A stretch of 64,000 bases of DNA from Aurantiochytrium sp. KH105 (Eukaryota; Sar; Bigyra; Thraustochytrida; Thraustochytriidae), in the NCBI GenBank assembly GCA_003116975.1, contig BGKB01000164.1:71518-135517 (forward strand). Direction: 5' to 3'. The translations under genes and the position numbers were made by a program. Each line of letters begins with the position of its first letter. Positions within the stretch are counted from its first letter, which is position 1. The notes beneath the pieces are model-generated. The model saw only the letters and a program-made list of their open reading frames with translations. It did not search any database and was not told the DNA's origin. Positions 27,843 to 38,761 of this stretch are shown in pieces.

Positions 27843-29897
27843 TCATGCCATGTTGAGATGGTGAAGTGCAAGCAGATCATCTCCCACCTTGACGAGCTCC
27901 TGCATCCCTTCGACCTTGGGAGATGCAGGCGAAAGTGGTGGCAATCTATCGCGAAGGCCATCTTCGAGGAGCAAGTCAGCTTCTGTTTCGACCTGCAGCG
28001 CAGAAGATTGTAGCGCCGCAGGCCCTGATCGTTTTGCATTGTGCGACGAGGATACAGGCATGGTGAAGGCAAGTCCTAGTCCTCCTGAACTTTTTCCTCC
28101 TCCTCCTACTGCTGCTGCCGCCGCCGCCGCTACGACTGCCCCCCCTGAAAAGGACTCGGGCGATTTAGAGACGACAGCCGGCATGATTGTATGATTGGTA
28201 ATAAAGGGGTGGTCCTCGAGCTCATGAGTTCGGAGGCGCGAAGCGGGATTGCGCACAAGGAGCGCGAGAAGGAAGTCCTTGCACTCCGCGGATCGAGTCG
28301 CTTGCTCTTCCATGGCGTACACGCACGACTTGAAGTTGATATGGTGCGTGATGGCATGCGGATACACTTCGCTGCTTCGACGCATCCTCGGATGGTGATG
28401 GAGAACTTCGTCCTTGGACGCGAGCAGGTTCGGCGCCGAGTTTGTCCCGACGAGGCCAGAGCATGCAACGCTTGAGACGACATTATCGTGAGCGTTATAG
28501 CTGCGTTTGTGCGAATGGCCTCCAAGGACATCCTCGCCTTCTTGCTCTTCGCCTTCCTTTTCCTCGACACTTTGGCCCGTTTCGGCACGAGGACGCGTGG
28601 TCATCAATTGTTGACCGAAAATAGCCTTGACAGCGCCAACACAGCGGAGCAGCTCGCGATCGAATTGCTGGGCGTCATGCAGGTGCTCGTACGCGTATGC
28701 AGGCATCCAAACCTCCGCGAAGCGGCCATGTCCTAGGAGCATCTCGAGCAGCACGCATCCGAGGCTCCAGACATCGAGCGTCTCGCTTGAATATGCTGGA
28801 TCGACAAGCATCTCGGGTGCAAAAAAACCAGGGGTTCCACAAAAATCGTCGAGCGTCATGTGCTTGGCGTGGTACGTGCTGAGCCCAAAGTCGACGAGCT
28901 TGACATGGCCTCGAGCGTCGATGAGAATATTCTCGGGCTTGATGTCGCGATGCACGACCTCGTGCGTGAACAAGTATCGGACGGCGGAGCAAAGCTGCTT
29001 AAAGACGCTCTGCACGAATTTCTCCTCGGCAGGACCGGGACGTACGCGATAATGCTCGAAAAGGTCCATGCCGCCCTTTTCCTGGACGAGATAGAGGTAC
29101 TTTTCAGTGTGACAGACGTCGACAAGCCGGGCGATGCACGGGTGGTCAAGATCTCGTAGGAGGCGAATTTCGTTGTTGACGCGGCCCATGTTGCGAACGT
29201 CGGTGACTCTGTCCTTGATGATGCGCTTCACGGCGAGATCCTCGGGAAGAAAACCGCTCTTGGCCAGAAGGAGCGCGGGGCCGTCCCGCACAGCTTTGAC
29301 CGTGGCAAATTGCCCTTCGCCAAGCACGCGCCCGGCGAGCCAGTCGCCGACCTCTTCGTCGGTCTCGCGGAGATCGGTCTGCATGGCGGGGATGCTTTCG
29401 AAGCCGGCAATGTGGTTTGGGATGTAGTCCCAAAGCACCTGGCGCAGCTTGAGCTTGTGCGCATCGTACTTTTCCCGGAGAGCCACGAATTCTTCAAAGA
29501 GCTCATTTTGTTGACGGTGAAAGGTCTTGATAGATTTAAGAGCCACCTTGAGGTTGTGGTCGAGCTCCTGGGCCTCACGCGTTTTTCTCGCGAGAGCGTT
29601 CTCGAGGTCTCGAGCATTGCGGAGTCTCTCCTCGTTGCCCTTGCTGTACGACATGTCCCCACTATCAATGGAGAAGGATCGTCTCGACCTGCTCTTGGAT
29701 GCAGACGAGTGCGACTCCAGAGGGGCATCGAGTTGCAGATGCAGCAGCACGACTGATTCCTTGTTGCTGGCGCCCATGACCGAGCTGCCGGCTACAATTT
29801 CGCATTCGTGGCCTGCATTGCGGAGGACCTGCGCAAGAAGGACGTCGGCCTGGAGTTCATTGTCTTTGTGGTTGAGCGTCCTGATGACAACAACCAT
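27843..29897 (-). CDS. Serine/threonine protein kinase (CAMK/AGC-like)
   Basis: Single exon, 684 aa, ATG at 29897. An N-terminal segment (about 1-185) includes a short beta-rich start and a coiled coil (about 85-150). The kinase domain starts near 187: 'GEGQFATVK', Lys in 'LAVKRI', 'HRDIKPENI' near 312, 'DFG' near 336 and 'GTPGFFAPE' near 360. Motifs are complete, so it should be active. A roughly 100-residue acidic and Ser/His-rich insert ('EEKEGEEQEGEDVL') splits the C-lobe before the last helices ('RNPASRLRTHELEDHPF'). The tail has an Ala/Gly run. The 'HRDIKPEN' motif and 'HPF' end favour a CAMK-type kinase, but no calmodulin site or EF hand is evident. Pathway unknown. Confidence 0.85.
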   Translation of the reverse strand: MVVVIRTLNHKDNELQADVLLAQVLRNAGHECEIVAGSSVMGASNKESVVLLHLQLDAPLESHSSASKSRSRRSFSIDSGDMSYSKGNEERLRNARDLENALARKTREAQELDHNLKVALKSIKTFHRQQNELFEEFVALREKYDAHKLKLRQVLWDYIPNHIAGFESIPAMQTDLRETDEEVGDWLAGRVLGEGQFATVKAVRDGPALLLAKSGFLPEDLAVKRIIKDRVTDVRNMGRVNNEIRLLRDLDHPCIARLVDVCHTEKYLYLVQEKGGMDLFEHYRVRPGPAEEKFVQSVFKQLCSAVRYLFTHEVVHRDIKPENILIDARGHVKLVDFGLSTYHAKHMTLDDFCGTPGFFAPEMLVDPAYSSETLDVWSLGCVLLEMLLGHGRFAEVWMPAYAYEHLHDAQQFDRELLRCVGAVKAIFGQQLMTTRPRAETGQSVEEKEGEEQEGEDVLGGHSHKRSYNAHDNVVSSVACSGLVGTNSAPNLLASKDEVLHHHPRMRRSSEVYPHAITHHINFKSCVYAMEEQATRSAECKDFLLALLVRNPASRLRTHELEDHPFITNHTIMPAVVSKSPESFSGGAVVAAAAAAAVGGGGKSSGGLGLAFTMPVSSSHNAKRSGPAALQSSALQVETEADLLLEDGLRDRLPPLSPASPKVEGMQELVKVGDDLLALHHLNMA

Positions 29898-30823
29898 TGC
29901 AGAGCAATCTCCTCTTTATGGCCTCTTTTTCCCTTGCTTGAGCCGCTTTACGTGCGGACGAATTTGTCACAATGCGTGGGCGGCCACGTTTCCCCGGAGC
30001 GCGCCACGCTCGCCGTCCACGCCGCTGGGTCCCTAACTTTGCGTCGTGGTTGCGGTGATGGTGAACACGACGAAGAGTACGCGGGCCGCCGGCAGGCCGT
30101 CGAGCAGGTGGAATGGCAGGGGCGAGCGCGCGTGGGAGCGCTCCCGGGATGAGCGTGGGCGCTCCGAGGCAGTCAAAAGGGCATTGTCTCGTCCTTTGGC
30201 CGGGCCTCGTCCGCGAGGAAAGTCCGCGAGGCGAGGGAAAGCAAGACAAGGAATGGCGGGATCCGATTTCCATAGGTGTCCATCCTGCTGCCCCCACATG
30301 GGACTCCATTTTCTATCCCATTTCCTGCCTCTGCATGGAGCTACGTCCGCTGCCATCCCACCTTGTAGCTCTTGGAGCAGAGAAATGGATTCGAGTCCAT
30401 CGCAGTTTAGTGCACCGCCAGCCCCTCTCGGCCCAATCTCCGTCGGCAAGGCTGCGAACCAGGCTCTTTGGCACTGCATCTAGCGCCGCGCAGCCCTTTT
30501 TCTTCGAGGAAAGAACTTGCTGGCTGGCTGGCTGGCTGCTTGGCTGCTTGGCTGAAGTTTCCGTCGTCGCCGACATAGCGGGAGCATGGCAAAGCCTGGC
30601 AAAGCATGGCAGAGCATGGCAGAGCAGCGCAGGGCCGGGTGGGGGGATCCAAGAGGCGAGACTCGAACCGTGGGTTCCCTCCCTCCCTCTCTCCCAGCTT
30701 GGGAGGATTGCCACCGCCTCCACGAATCGCGCGCTGCGACCTGCCGGTGCACATGGACGGACGAGCGGGGGCGCTCCTTTTCCCCCAAATCTCTCCTGCT
30801 TCAAATCAACGCGACGAAGCGAT

Positions 30824-30858
30824 CCATCATGATGATCATCATGATGATCATCATCATA
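30824..30858. repeat. Palindromic ATGATGATC repeat
   Basis: Tandem 'atcatgatgatc' units, each self-complementary, so the stretch could form a hairpin. Seen directly. Confidence 0.8.
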
Positions 30859-31549
30859 AAATCAGCTCTGCGCAACCCCAATCACCACCGCTGGGGCCCT
30901 CCGCGCCGCCCGCAGTGGAGCATTTGCTCTATATCCTACAAGACCCAGCTAATATTATGGTCATTATAATATGGGGTGATACCAAGTCTTTAAAACCTGA
31001 AAACTATGAGGACCGAGAGCGCCCTTAAAATGCGTTCCGCATACCGCGGCGAGCCAGTAGCCGCACCCTTGTTGCACCCTTTTACCGTGCGCCGCGAACC
31101 AGACACAGCGGCATTTGATATTACTTTGTGCATGAGTGGTGCGGAGTCTGCCGCAGATTACGATTGGCGCGGCGCGCGTTTTCAGCAGGCTGCTGCTTCT
31201 TCTCCTCCGGTAGTGGCCCCGTGAACGAAAACAACAGCCAGCTCATTGCCATTTGTTCATTTGCAGTTGTTGCTCCTTTCCCAAAGTGAAGTGACGCGCG
31301 CGTGAAAGCGAAGTGAAGCGAAGTGAAGTGACCTCGCCTCGCCCTCGAAGTGAAGACGCCGCATCGGGTCCCTCTCCCCTCCTCTCCTCTCGTCGCCGCC
31401 GCCGCCGCTGCTCTCTGCCTCGCGCAGCTCTGCTCCCGGCGCCGCGGAGCCCGAAAGCGCGCGCCGCTCGGGCCCGACGCGGCTCGAGGCGGCCGGGTTT
31501 TCAGGACTTGCGAGCCCAGGAAGATTGGCCTACTACAATTGTTAGACGA

Positions 31550-31565
31550 GATAAGATAAGATAAG
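31550..31565 (+). promoter_or_regulatory. Triple GATAAG box upstream of the desaturase
   Basis: Three overlapping 'gataag' units about 500 bp before the delta-4 desaturase start. GATA-type zinc-finger factors bind GATAAG in fungi and animals; use here is a guess. Confidence 0.3.
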
Positions 31566-32058
31566 GAGTGGCCGTGGGTGGGTGCGACCCCGTCTCCGTC
31601 GGGAAGCAGCAGCAGCAGCAGCTGCAGCAGCCGCGACAAGGCCGTGCAGACCGCAAGCGACAAGGCCGCGCAGACCGCGAGCTGCAGCTGCGCGTGGCGG
31701 GAGCGAGCTCGTGCGGGCCTCGACGTCGATATCCTCGCGGCTGCCGAACGAAGACGGCGGGACGGACGGCCGGCTGGCTCGGGACTAGATTGCAGAACCA
31801 GACCCTCGCCAACTTGGTAAGTACCTCGTGCGGCAAGACGAGCTGGAGCGTGGGCGAGCGAGCTTGCGCGTGAGCTTGCGCGTGAGCTTGCATGCGTGCA
31901 AGCGAGCGAGCGAGCGACGAGAGGCTGGTCGCCCGGCTGCGCCTTGGCCCAGTCCGGCATGAGGAATCAGTCGAAAGAACTAACGATCGCACGTGCTCTT
32001 GGATGACGTCATCCATGGTTGCAGAAAGAAGGGGGAGAAAAAGCACGCGCAGAAGACC

Positions 32059-33624
32059 ATGACGGTCGGGTACGACGAGGAGATCCCGTTTGAAAAGGTC
32101 CGCGCGCACAACAAGCCGGACGACGCCTGGTGCGCGATCCATGGACACGTGTACGATGTGACCAAGTTTGCGAGCGTCCACCCGGGCGGCGACATCATTT
32201 TGCTGGCCGCGGGCAAAGAAGCCACCGTGCTGTACGAGACATACCATGTGCGCGGCGTCTCGGATGCGGTGCTGCGCAAGTATCGCATTGGCAAGCTTCC
32301 CGACGGCCAGGGAGGCGCGAACGATAAGGAAAAACGGACGCTCTCGGGCCTCTCCTCGGCCTCGTACTACACGTGGAACAGCGATTTCTACAAGGTGATG
32401 CGCGAGCGGGTCGTGGCGCGCCTCAAGGAGCGGGGCGTGGCGCGGCGCGGCGGCTATGAGCTGTGGACCAAGGCGTTTCTCCTGCTCGTGGGCTTTTGGT
32501 CGTCCTTGTACCTCATGTGCACCTTGGACCCGTCCTTTGGCGGCATTTTCGCAGCCATGTCCCTGGGCGTTTTTGCCGCCTTTGTGGGCACATGCATCCA
32601 ACACGATGGCAATCACGGCGCCTTTGCGCAGACGCGATGGGTGAACAAGGTTGCTGGCTGGACGCTGGACATGATCGGCGCCAGTGGCATGACGTGGGAG
32701 TTCCAGCACGTGCTCGGCCACCATCCGTACACGAACCTGATCGAGGAGGACAATGGCCTGCAAAAGGTGAGCGGCAAGAAGATGGACACACAGACGGCGG
32801 ATCAGGAGAGTGACCCGGACGTGTTTTCGACGTACCCGATGATGCGTCTTCACCCGTGGCATCAAAAGCGCTGGTACCATCGTTTCCAGCACATCTATGG
32901 ACCCTTTATCTTTGGCTTCATGACCATCAACAAGGTCGTCACTCAGGATGTGGGCGTGGTCCTTCGCAAGCGTCTCTTTCAGATCGACGCCGAGTGCAGA
33001 TACGCCAGCCCCTTGTACGTGGCTCGTTTCTGGATCATGAAAGCCCTCACCGTGCTGTATATGGTCGGGCTTCCCTGCTATATGCTCGGTCCGTGGCAAG
33101 GCCTCAAGCTCTTTGCTATTGCGCATTTTACGTGCGGCGAGGTGCTCGCGACCATGTTCATTGTGAATCACATCATTGAGGGCGTCTCGTACGCTTCAAA
33201 GGACGCGGTGAAGGGAACGATGGCGCCCCCCAAGACGCTCCACGGTGTCACGCCGATGCACGAGACGCGCGAAGAGGCATCTGCCCAGGCGTCAAAGGCG
33301 GGCACTGCGGTCAAGTCCGTCCCGCTTGACGACTGGGCCGCCGTACAGTGTCAGACTTCTGTGAATTGGAGTGTGGGATCGTGGTTTTGGAACCACTTTT
33401 CTGGAGGTCTCAATCACCAGATCGAGCATCATTTGTTCCCTGGCCTGAGCCATCAGACGTACTATCACATTCAGGACGTCGTAGAGTCTACGTGTGCCGA
33501 GTATGGCGTTCCGTATCAGCACGAGGCCTCGCTGTGGTCTGCGTACTGGAAGATGCTTGAGCATCTTCGTCAACTTGGCAACGAAGAGGTGCATGAGGCG
33601 TGGCAGCATGGGACGCGGGCTTGA
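32059..33624 (+). CDS. FAD4: Delta-4 fatty acid desaturase (front-end, cytochrome b5 fusion)
   Basis: Single exon, 521 aa, ATG at 32059 ('[15 protein letters not shown]'). Residues 1-100 form a cytochrome b5 domain with haem motif 'HPGGD' at about 41. The desaturase domain has the three His boxes: 'HDGNHG' near 180, 'HVLGHH' near 216 and 'QIEHH' near 454 (Gln in the third box marks front-end desaturases). Hydrophobic stretches near 140-180 and 320-380 fit an ER membrane enzyme. From memory, start, length (519 aa) and segments such as 'FGFMTINKV' and '[13 protein letters not shown]' match Thraustochytrium delta-4 desaturase. That enzyme converts 22:5n-3 to DHA and 22:4n-6 to 22:5n-6 using cytochrome b5 electrons. 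Delta-5 or delta-6 activity is less likely but needs enzyme data. Confidence 0.93.
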   Translation: MTVGYDEEIPFEKVRAHNKPDDAWCAIHGHVYDVTKFASVHPGGDIILLAAGKEATVLYETYHVRGVSDAVLRKYRIGKLPDGQGGANDKEKRTLSGLSSASYYTWNSDFYKVMRERVVARLKERGVARRGGYELWTKAFLLLVGFWSSLYLMCTLDPSFGGIFAAMSLGVFAAFVGTCIQHDGNHGAFAQTRWVNKVAGWTLDMIGASGMTWEFQHVLGHHPYTNLIEEDNGLQKVSGKKMDTQTADQESDPDVFSTYPMMRLHPWHQKRWYHRFQHIYGPFIFGFMTINKVVTQDVGVVLRKRLFQIDAECRYASPLYVARFWIMKALTVLYMVGLPCYMLGPWQGLKLFAIAHFTCGEVLATMFIVNHIIEGVSYASKDAVKGTMAPPKTLHGVTPMHETREEASAQASKAGTAVKSVPLDDWAAVQCQTSVNWSVGSWFWNHFSGGLNHQIEHHLFPGLSHQTYYHIQDVVESTCAEYGVPYQHEASLWSAYWKMLEHLRQLGNEEVHEAWQHGTRA

Positions 33625-33977
33625 AAAAGACGCTGGGCGTTCCATTTCCCGAGAATCAAACAATTATGTCAAGTCAACGAAAAATCTAGGAAAAGAGGAG
33701 AGACAACCGTTCAATTCTTTTCTTGTTTTTATTTTTTTGCTTTTTTGGGGGGAAAGGGGGGGGGGGGAGGGGGGAGGGGATCTGCTTGTTCGCTCGTTTG
33801 TGTGTTTGTTTGTACCGTTTGTTTGTTCTTCTTCACTTCACATCATGTGTTGCATGCACAACGATCCAGAGCAGATCACTGGAATATAGAATTTAAAGAC
33901 ATCAAAAAAAAGTCTCCTCCTCTTTTAGTCGTCTTCCATCGTCCACAGCGCGCGTGCGTGCGTGCATGCGGATTAAA
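33625..33977. other. Convergent 3' region with G-rich tract
   Basis: 353 bp between the stops of the desaturase and the AP2-type gene. Contains a T-run followed by a G-run of about 34 nt (33747-33780), likely in the desaturase 3' UTR or just beyond it. Confidence 0.6.
33747..33780 (+). repeat. Poly-G tract (possible G-quadruplex)
   Basis: Runs of 4 to 12 G interrupted by short A, directly after a T-rich stretch, 120 bp past the desaturase stop. Meets the usual pattern for a G-quadruplex on the plus strand or its RNA. Confidence 0.7.
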
Positions 33978-35127
33978 TCAGAACTCGCCCTCCTCGTCGG
34001 ACGAAAGAGACTTGGGTGGACTCAAGGTATTTGCACGGAGCCACTCGGTGACGACGCGCCCCGCCTCGTCCTCGAGGACAAACGAACCAAGGTGGACGAT
34101 ACGACCATCGTGCCAGACGCGGGCAATCCAACGCCTATCGCGTCGGTGCCATGTCACCCCGTGGTATTTGGAAGAGCCTCGCTTTGACTTTCGTAATTTT
34201 GGGCACGCCCATGCAGTTTTTTCCTTTTGATCGAAATCATTCAGCTTTCGCTTGAGCATCTGCGTCTCGCTGCCTTCGAGGCCCTTGCGTGAGCTGGTAG
34301 CACCCGATGATGATCCGGAGTGATGACTTTCATGCTCCGAGAGATTGTTAAATTTTTGTTCAGCCACAGGCATCATCTGTGCGAATTGCTGAGGGACAAA
34401 CTGCTGGCCTTGTTGTTGCAAGACAACCTGCCCTGTTGGCGAGGATGTCAAAAACATTTGGGGCGCATACATTTGCGCCTGTTGCGGCTGGTTCTGCTGT
34501 GGCATGTTTTGCTGCTGTGGCATGTTTTGCTGCTGAGACAGCTGGGATGCCGGAACGAGATAGATACCGCCCTGCGGGCTCTGTACGCTCACGTATCCGC
34601 ATGGCACTGAAATTTGTTGGGCCGGGCCCATTATGAACTGTTGTTGATTTGGCATTGCCCCGTACTCGTTTTGCCCTTGTACGGGGGTGTTGCCGTTCAT
34701 GACGAGGCCTCCTTCTCCGCCTTGCGGCTGGTATTGCACAAATTGAGGCATCATCCCATTGTTGTTGCCCTGAAAGTTTATTGGCTGTTGGCCTGAGAAG
34801 GTGGTCGTTTGCGGTTGTGGCATCGATTGAAATACTTGCGTCTGCGATGGCTGAAACTGCTGTTGTTGCACCTCTTGGAAGCCCTGAAAGTTTGAAGAAT
34901 TTGATTGGGGCTGAAAAGCGAATTGTTGTTGCTGTTGTTGTTGTTGTTGTTGTTGTTGTTGCTGCTGCTGCTGCTGCATGGGTTGCTGCTGCTGCTGCAT
35001 GGGTTGCTGCTGCTGCTGCATGGGTTGCTGCTGCTGCTGCTGCATGGGTTGTTGTTGTTGTTGTTGTTGTTGCATGGTTTGCTGCTGCCATACACCTTGT
35101 TGTTGTTGTTGTTGTGGTGGTGGTGGC

Positions 35128-35172
<45 letters not shown>

Positions 35173-35825
35173 GGAAGCAAAACAGGCGAGGGCTGTTCCT
35201 GAGGTGACGAGTGTTGAGATGGTGTTGATTGTTGCTGCGGCGATGGCGTTTGTTGCTGCATGGGCATCATGATAACTTGAGACTGTGGCTGCGAATGCGA
35301 ATGCGATTGTATTGATTGTTGTTGTTGTTGCATTTGCTGGGGCTGTCGTGTTTCGTGTTGTTGCTGTGATTGCTGCTGGTCTTGCGAGGTCGGGGAGTCT
35401 CGATGTGAACTTGGTGTAGACCAGGGCTGACCGCGACGCTCGAATTGTTGTTTGAGGAGCTGCTGCAAACGCTGGATTTGGTCATGGTTGAACGTTTGTG
35501 ACGGCTCGGTAAACGCAGGGGCCTGCGATCCTCGTTCTGTGCTGTCGCTGACGCTTTTTCCGCTCAAAGATCGATCGTAGGCCGCGAAGCGGTTGCTGAC
35601 CATGTTTCCCGGTGCCTTCCACACGACGCCGGCGTTTTGATATGCATCGCGTGGAACGCGTGTCGAGTTGGAGTTTTCAAAGACGGGCGGGCCAACGCAA
35701 CTCATTGGTGCGTTGGACGTGCTTCGTTGCCGATGTTGGTGTTGGTGGTTTCGATGCTGATGGCTTGACGACGTGCTCTGCGTATGCCGCAAACCCTGGC
35801 TCGTCGTCTGCGTCTGCGTCTGCAT
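33978..35825 (-). CDS. AP2/ERF-type DNA-binding protein with long polyglutamine region
   Basis: Single exon, 615 aa, ATG at 35825. Most of the protein is Gln-rich; pure Gln runs and 'QQQQQPM' units occupy about 215-300, and Gln/Pro/Met-rich sequence continues to about 500. Near the C-terminus (about 548-595) lies a single AP2-like domain: 'SKYHGVTWHRRDRRWIARV', 'HLGSFVLEDEAGRVV'. It is preceded by a basic stretch suited to nuclear import. AP2 domains bind DNA with a three-stranded sheet in plants and apicomplexans and also occur in homing endonucleases. Gln-rich regions commonly activate transcription. A transcription factor is the best reading; targets unknown. Confidence 0.8.
34921..35175 (-). 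repeat. CAG/CAA trinucleotide array (polyglutamine coding)
   Basis: Long runs of TTG/CTG on the plus strand, interrupted by 'catgggttg' units, encode poly-Gln with Met-Pro spacers in the AP2-type protein. Both CAA and CAG are used, in blocks. Confidence 0.95.
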
Positions 35826-36485
35826 ACTCCTCCCAAAGGGGGTCTGCTTCCGCGTGGCCTATGAACGTACGTTCGCTCCTACGCTCCTACGCGTCTACGC
35901 ACGCTCGCACGCCAGGCTGCCGCGGGCTCCAGCCGCCTTCACTAAAGTCCGAGAGAAGCCGAGGTCAGGCGCGGTGCTGGTGGCCGGCGCTTGTTCCCTG
36001 CTTGCTCGCTTGCTTGCTTTGTTACCCTATTCGCCGACGCAAGGAAGAGAGAGAGAGAAAGGGGCGAGACGAGCGCGCAAGGTCTTCGCCTCTCCGCTCT
36101 GCGCGCCGGGTACTGCCGGCCCTGTGCGTGGGCGCGCAGAGCGCGCGCCCTTCCGCGTCGCCTCTCACGCGCAGACGCGCGAGCACAGCCCGGCTGCCCG
36201 GGTGGGTAGGGCGGGGCGCCCAGCCAGGGGAGGCTAAGCCACGCTGCCTCGGCGCCTTATTTGCCGATCTGGCACGTCCAGGTCTGGGCCTGGCTGGCGG
36301 AGGGAGGGAGGGAGCGAGCGCGGGAGGGCGTCCGCGCGCGGGCAGGCTGGTCTCGAGGCCGGCCGTGGTCTGCGCGCGCTTGCTCGCTCTCTCGCTCGCT
36401 CGCGCGCTTCTTCGCTGCGTCCGCGTGGACCTCTCGCGGGCGCCGGCCGCTGCTGTTGCTTGACTTTGGAGTTTGTTGACATTTT

Positions 36486-36660
36486 GCTAGCGCTCCTTTC
36501 TGCTTTTCCGCTTCTCGCTTTCTTTCTTTCTTTTTTCTTTACTTTTTTCTTTTCCCTTTTTTTTTTTCCCCGCAGACTTCCCCCTTTCTTTCCTTCTTTC
36601 GCGCCATTTTCTTCTTCTCTCTAAACCCTTCTCCCTCCCTTCTTTCTCTGCAGGGCCTCG
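36486..36660. repeat. Polypyrimidine tract
   Basis: About 175 bp almost wholly C and T on the plus strand, with many TTTC units. Seen directly; such tracts can form triplex DNA. Confidence 0.8.
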
Positions 36661-37063
36661 CGACAGAAACTCGCCTATCTCTCCCGCCTCGCTGCGGGGA
36701 CCAACTCCACTGCGCCCGCAACCCTTCCGCCAGACTCCACTGCGGAGCCCGCCCCACAACAGCTGCGGGGCGGCCCGAGCCGAGCCGTCCGCTGCCCCCC
36801 TCTCTCTCCGCCGTCGGTCGCCTACCGCCCTCAACCCGCGGCCTTTCGCCTCCCGTCTTTCTTTGCGCTCCCATCTGCGCTCGCCCGCACCGCTTCTGCC
36901 CCGCCCTGCCCTGCCCTGCCCTCGCCCGCACGCTCGCTCGCTTCCCTTCCTTCTTTCTTTCGCACCTTCGCTCTGGCCTCGGTCGCCGCCGGCGTTCAAT
37001 TTGCCGGCCTAGCTTCGTGAAAACTGGCAGGAGCTCGGCCGGCCACGCGGATGCAGCTGGCCG

Positions 37064-37170
37064 GCCAGCTGGCTGGCTGGCTGGCTGCGTACCGGCCATG
37101 GCGGCTGGGCATGCTGGCATGCTGGCTGGCTGGCATGCTGGCTGGCTGGCATGCTGGCTGGCTGGCTGCC
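37064..37170. repeat. (CTGG)n with CATG-containing higher-order unit
   Basis: CTGG/GGCT tetramers, with a 16-bp unit 'ggcatgctggctggct' recurring in the right half. A second pure GGCT array lies at 37778-37810. Confidence 0.85.
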
Positions 37171-38311
37171 GCCCCTGGCCCGCCTGCGCGCGACGAGCGA
37201 GGTAAGCAAGCAAGCCAGCAAGCAAGCGAGCGAGCGAGCGAGCGCTGCTACCTCGCTCACCATGGTTGCTCGCTGCCCGCGTCCGCGCTCGCTCGGCCCC
37301 TCCACTCGACGCTCTTGACGCGGCCAGGCCCCGGCCAAGCCCGAGGCAAGCGATCGTGAGCGAGCGAATAGACCCAGTAGGCGACCCCGACAGCCCCGTG
37401 CCCGCGGCGGCCGCGCGGAGGTCTGACAAAGCTGCCCGCTCTGGTCTGGCGCGCGTCGCCGCTGTGTGGGCGTCAGTGGCAGCTCCGCCTGGCCTCGGAA
37501 GGCCCCGCAGCGACCCTCCTCCCGTTCCCCCCACCCGACCTCTGGGGCTGGCATGACATGCGTTTTTTGCCGTACTCCCCGATTGATTTCTCCGGCCCTT
37601 CAGGGCCAGTGGCGCTGTGTGGCCGCCGCGCCGACCGATCCGCGTTCCCCTCAGACCCACGCCGAGCCCGGGCAGGAAAGGAGGGGGAGCATGCCAGAGG
37701 GACATGAGGGAGAGCGGGAGAGAGGGAGAGGTCCGTGCCGCCGCCTCCGGCAGCTAGCTCGCTGGCTGCCTGTCTGGTGGCTGGCTGGCTGGCTGGCTGG
37801 CTTGCTGGCTGGGGTCCCGGCCGCACGTCTCTGCCTCTGAGGCAGGCTTTGCTTTCGACTGCGTCGCCCCTCCTAGACCAGCAGCGAGCGCCAATGGAGT
37901 ACAGACCGGCGCAAGCGCTGTCGCTAAAGCGTTCACCCATTCGACTCGAGGCGTTGGAAAGCCGTAGAGGCGCATGCGTTGGCGGCCTTGCCGGGATCCG
38001 CCGTATTTACCGATGCGGGTCTGGCGGAAGAACCTAGTCGGGCCCTTTGCTCCCACACCTCCTCACATCGCTTCGGCTTTTTCTTTACGAAGCGCCCCAT
38101 CTGCGGGGGTCCAGCCGTGGGGGCCGTCCGCATCCTTGCTATTCTTGATCTAGTCAGTATCATAGGACTCTCGATCGGAGCTCTCGGCGAAATCCGGCCC
38201 CACTCCCCCGCAGTGCCTTCGGTCTGCGCGATGCTCGCTTGTTGGTCGTCTGCGTGCTCGCCTCCGCGCTTTCCCCCTGTCCGCCAACGCGCGTTCTCCC
38301 TCTACCTCTGG

Positions 38312-38424
38312 CTCGTTCGTTCGCTCGTTCGTTCGTTCATTCGTTCCTTCGTTCGTTCGTTCGTTTGTTTGTTTGGTTGTTTTTTTGTTTGTTTGTTCTG
38401 TTTGTTTGTTTGTTTATTTGTTCG
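38312..38424. repeat. (GTTC)n grading into (GTTT)n
   Basis: Tetranucleotide array that shifts from GTTC units on the left to GTTT units on the right, with a few interruptions. Confidence 0.85.
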
Positions 38425-38735
38425 CTGGCCACGCGGCATCATACTGCTCGTTCGTGGTGGCTGGCAGTGGCTGCAGCACAGCCAGCAGCCGGCCAGTCAT
38501 GCAGCAAGATCAAATTTTTCGCGGCGACAATTTGCCTTTGGTCGGTCGAAGACGCAACACAGCGAAGCCAAAGCCAGCTGAGCTCGCCTCTGCGTCTCTG
38601 CCAGCAAGGCGCAGCTTCCCCCCTCCCAACACCTCCTCAACTTTTGCCGCCGCCGCAGCCAGCCAGCCTGCGTTCCTTCCTTCATCACGACCGACAGCGC
38701 TGCGACTGCGAATCGAAGTAGGCCTAGTAACGAAT

Positions 38736-38761
38736 TGACTCGACTCGACTCGACTCGACTC
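38736..38761. repeat. (GACTC)n microsatellite
   Basis: Five tandem GACTC pentamers, seen directly. Confidence 0.9.

Larger units (their letters stand above)
29898..32058. promoter_or_regulatory. Divergent intergenic region (kinase and delta-4 desaturase)
   Basis: 2.16 kb between divergent starts. No gene supported: open frames on both strands are Arg/Ala/Ser-rich and overlap one another. It holds tandem repeats ((TGGC)n near 30525-30545, ATGATC units at 30824-30858, GAGC units near 31865-31915) and three direct GATAAG boxes at about 31550-31565. A possible upstream exon of the desaturase transcript cannot be excluded. Confidence 0.5.

Noticed and set aside
30640-30720. Possible tRNA on the minus strand, suggested by 'ggttcgagtc' and a pairing GGAGGCG/CGCCTC
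   Set aside because: The T-arm stem does not pair next to the T-loop, no D-arm or anticodon arm fits, and the spacing is wrong.
36539-37705. 388-codon minus-strand open frame
   Set aside because: Composed of Arg/Gly/Ala/Ser and CTGG-repeat translation; no domain, and it overlaps polypyrimidine and simple repeats.
37979-38581. 200-codon plus-strand frame with a hydrophobic end
   Set aside because: No ATG start; the hydrophobic part is simply translation of the GTTC/GTTT array.
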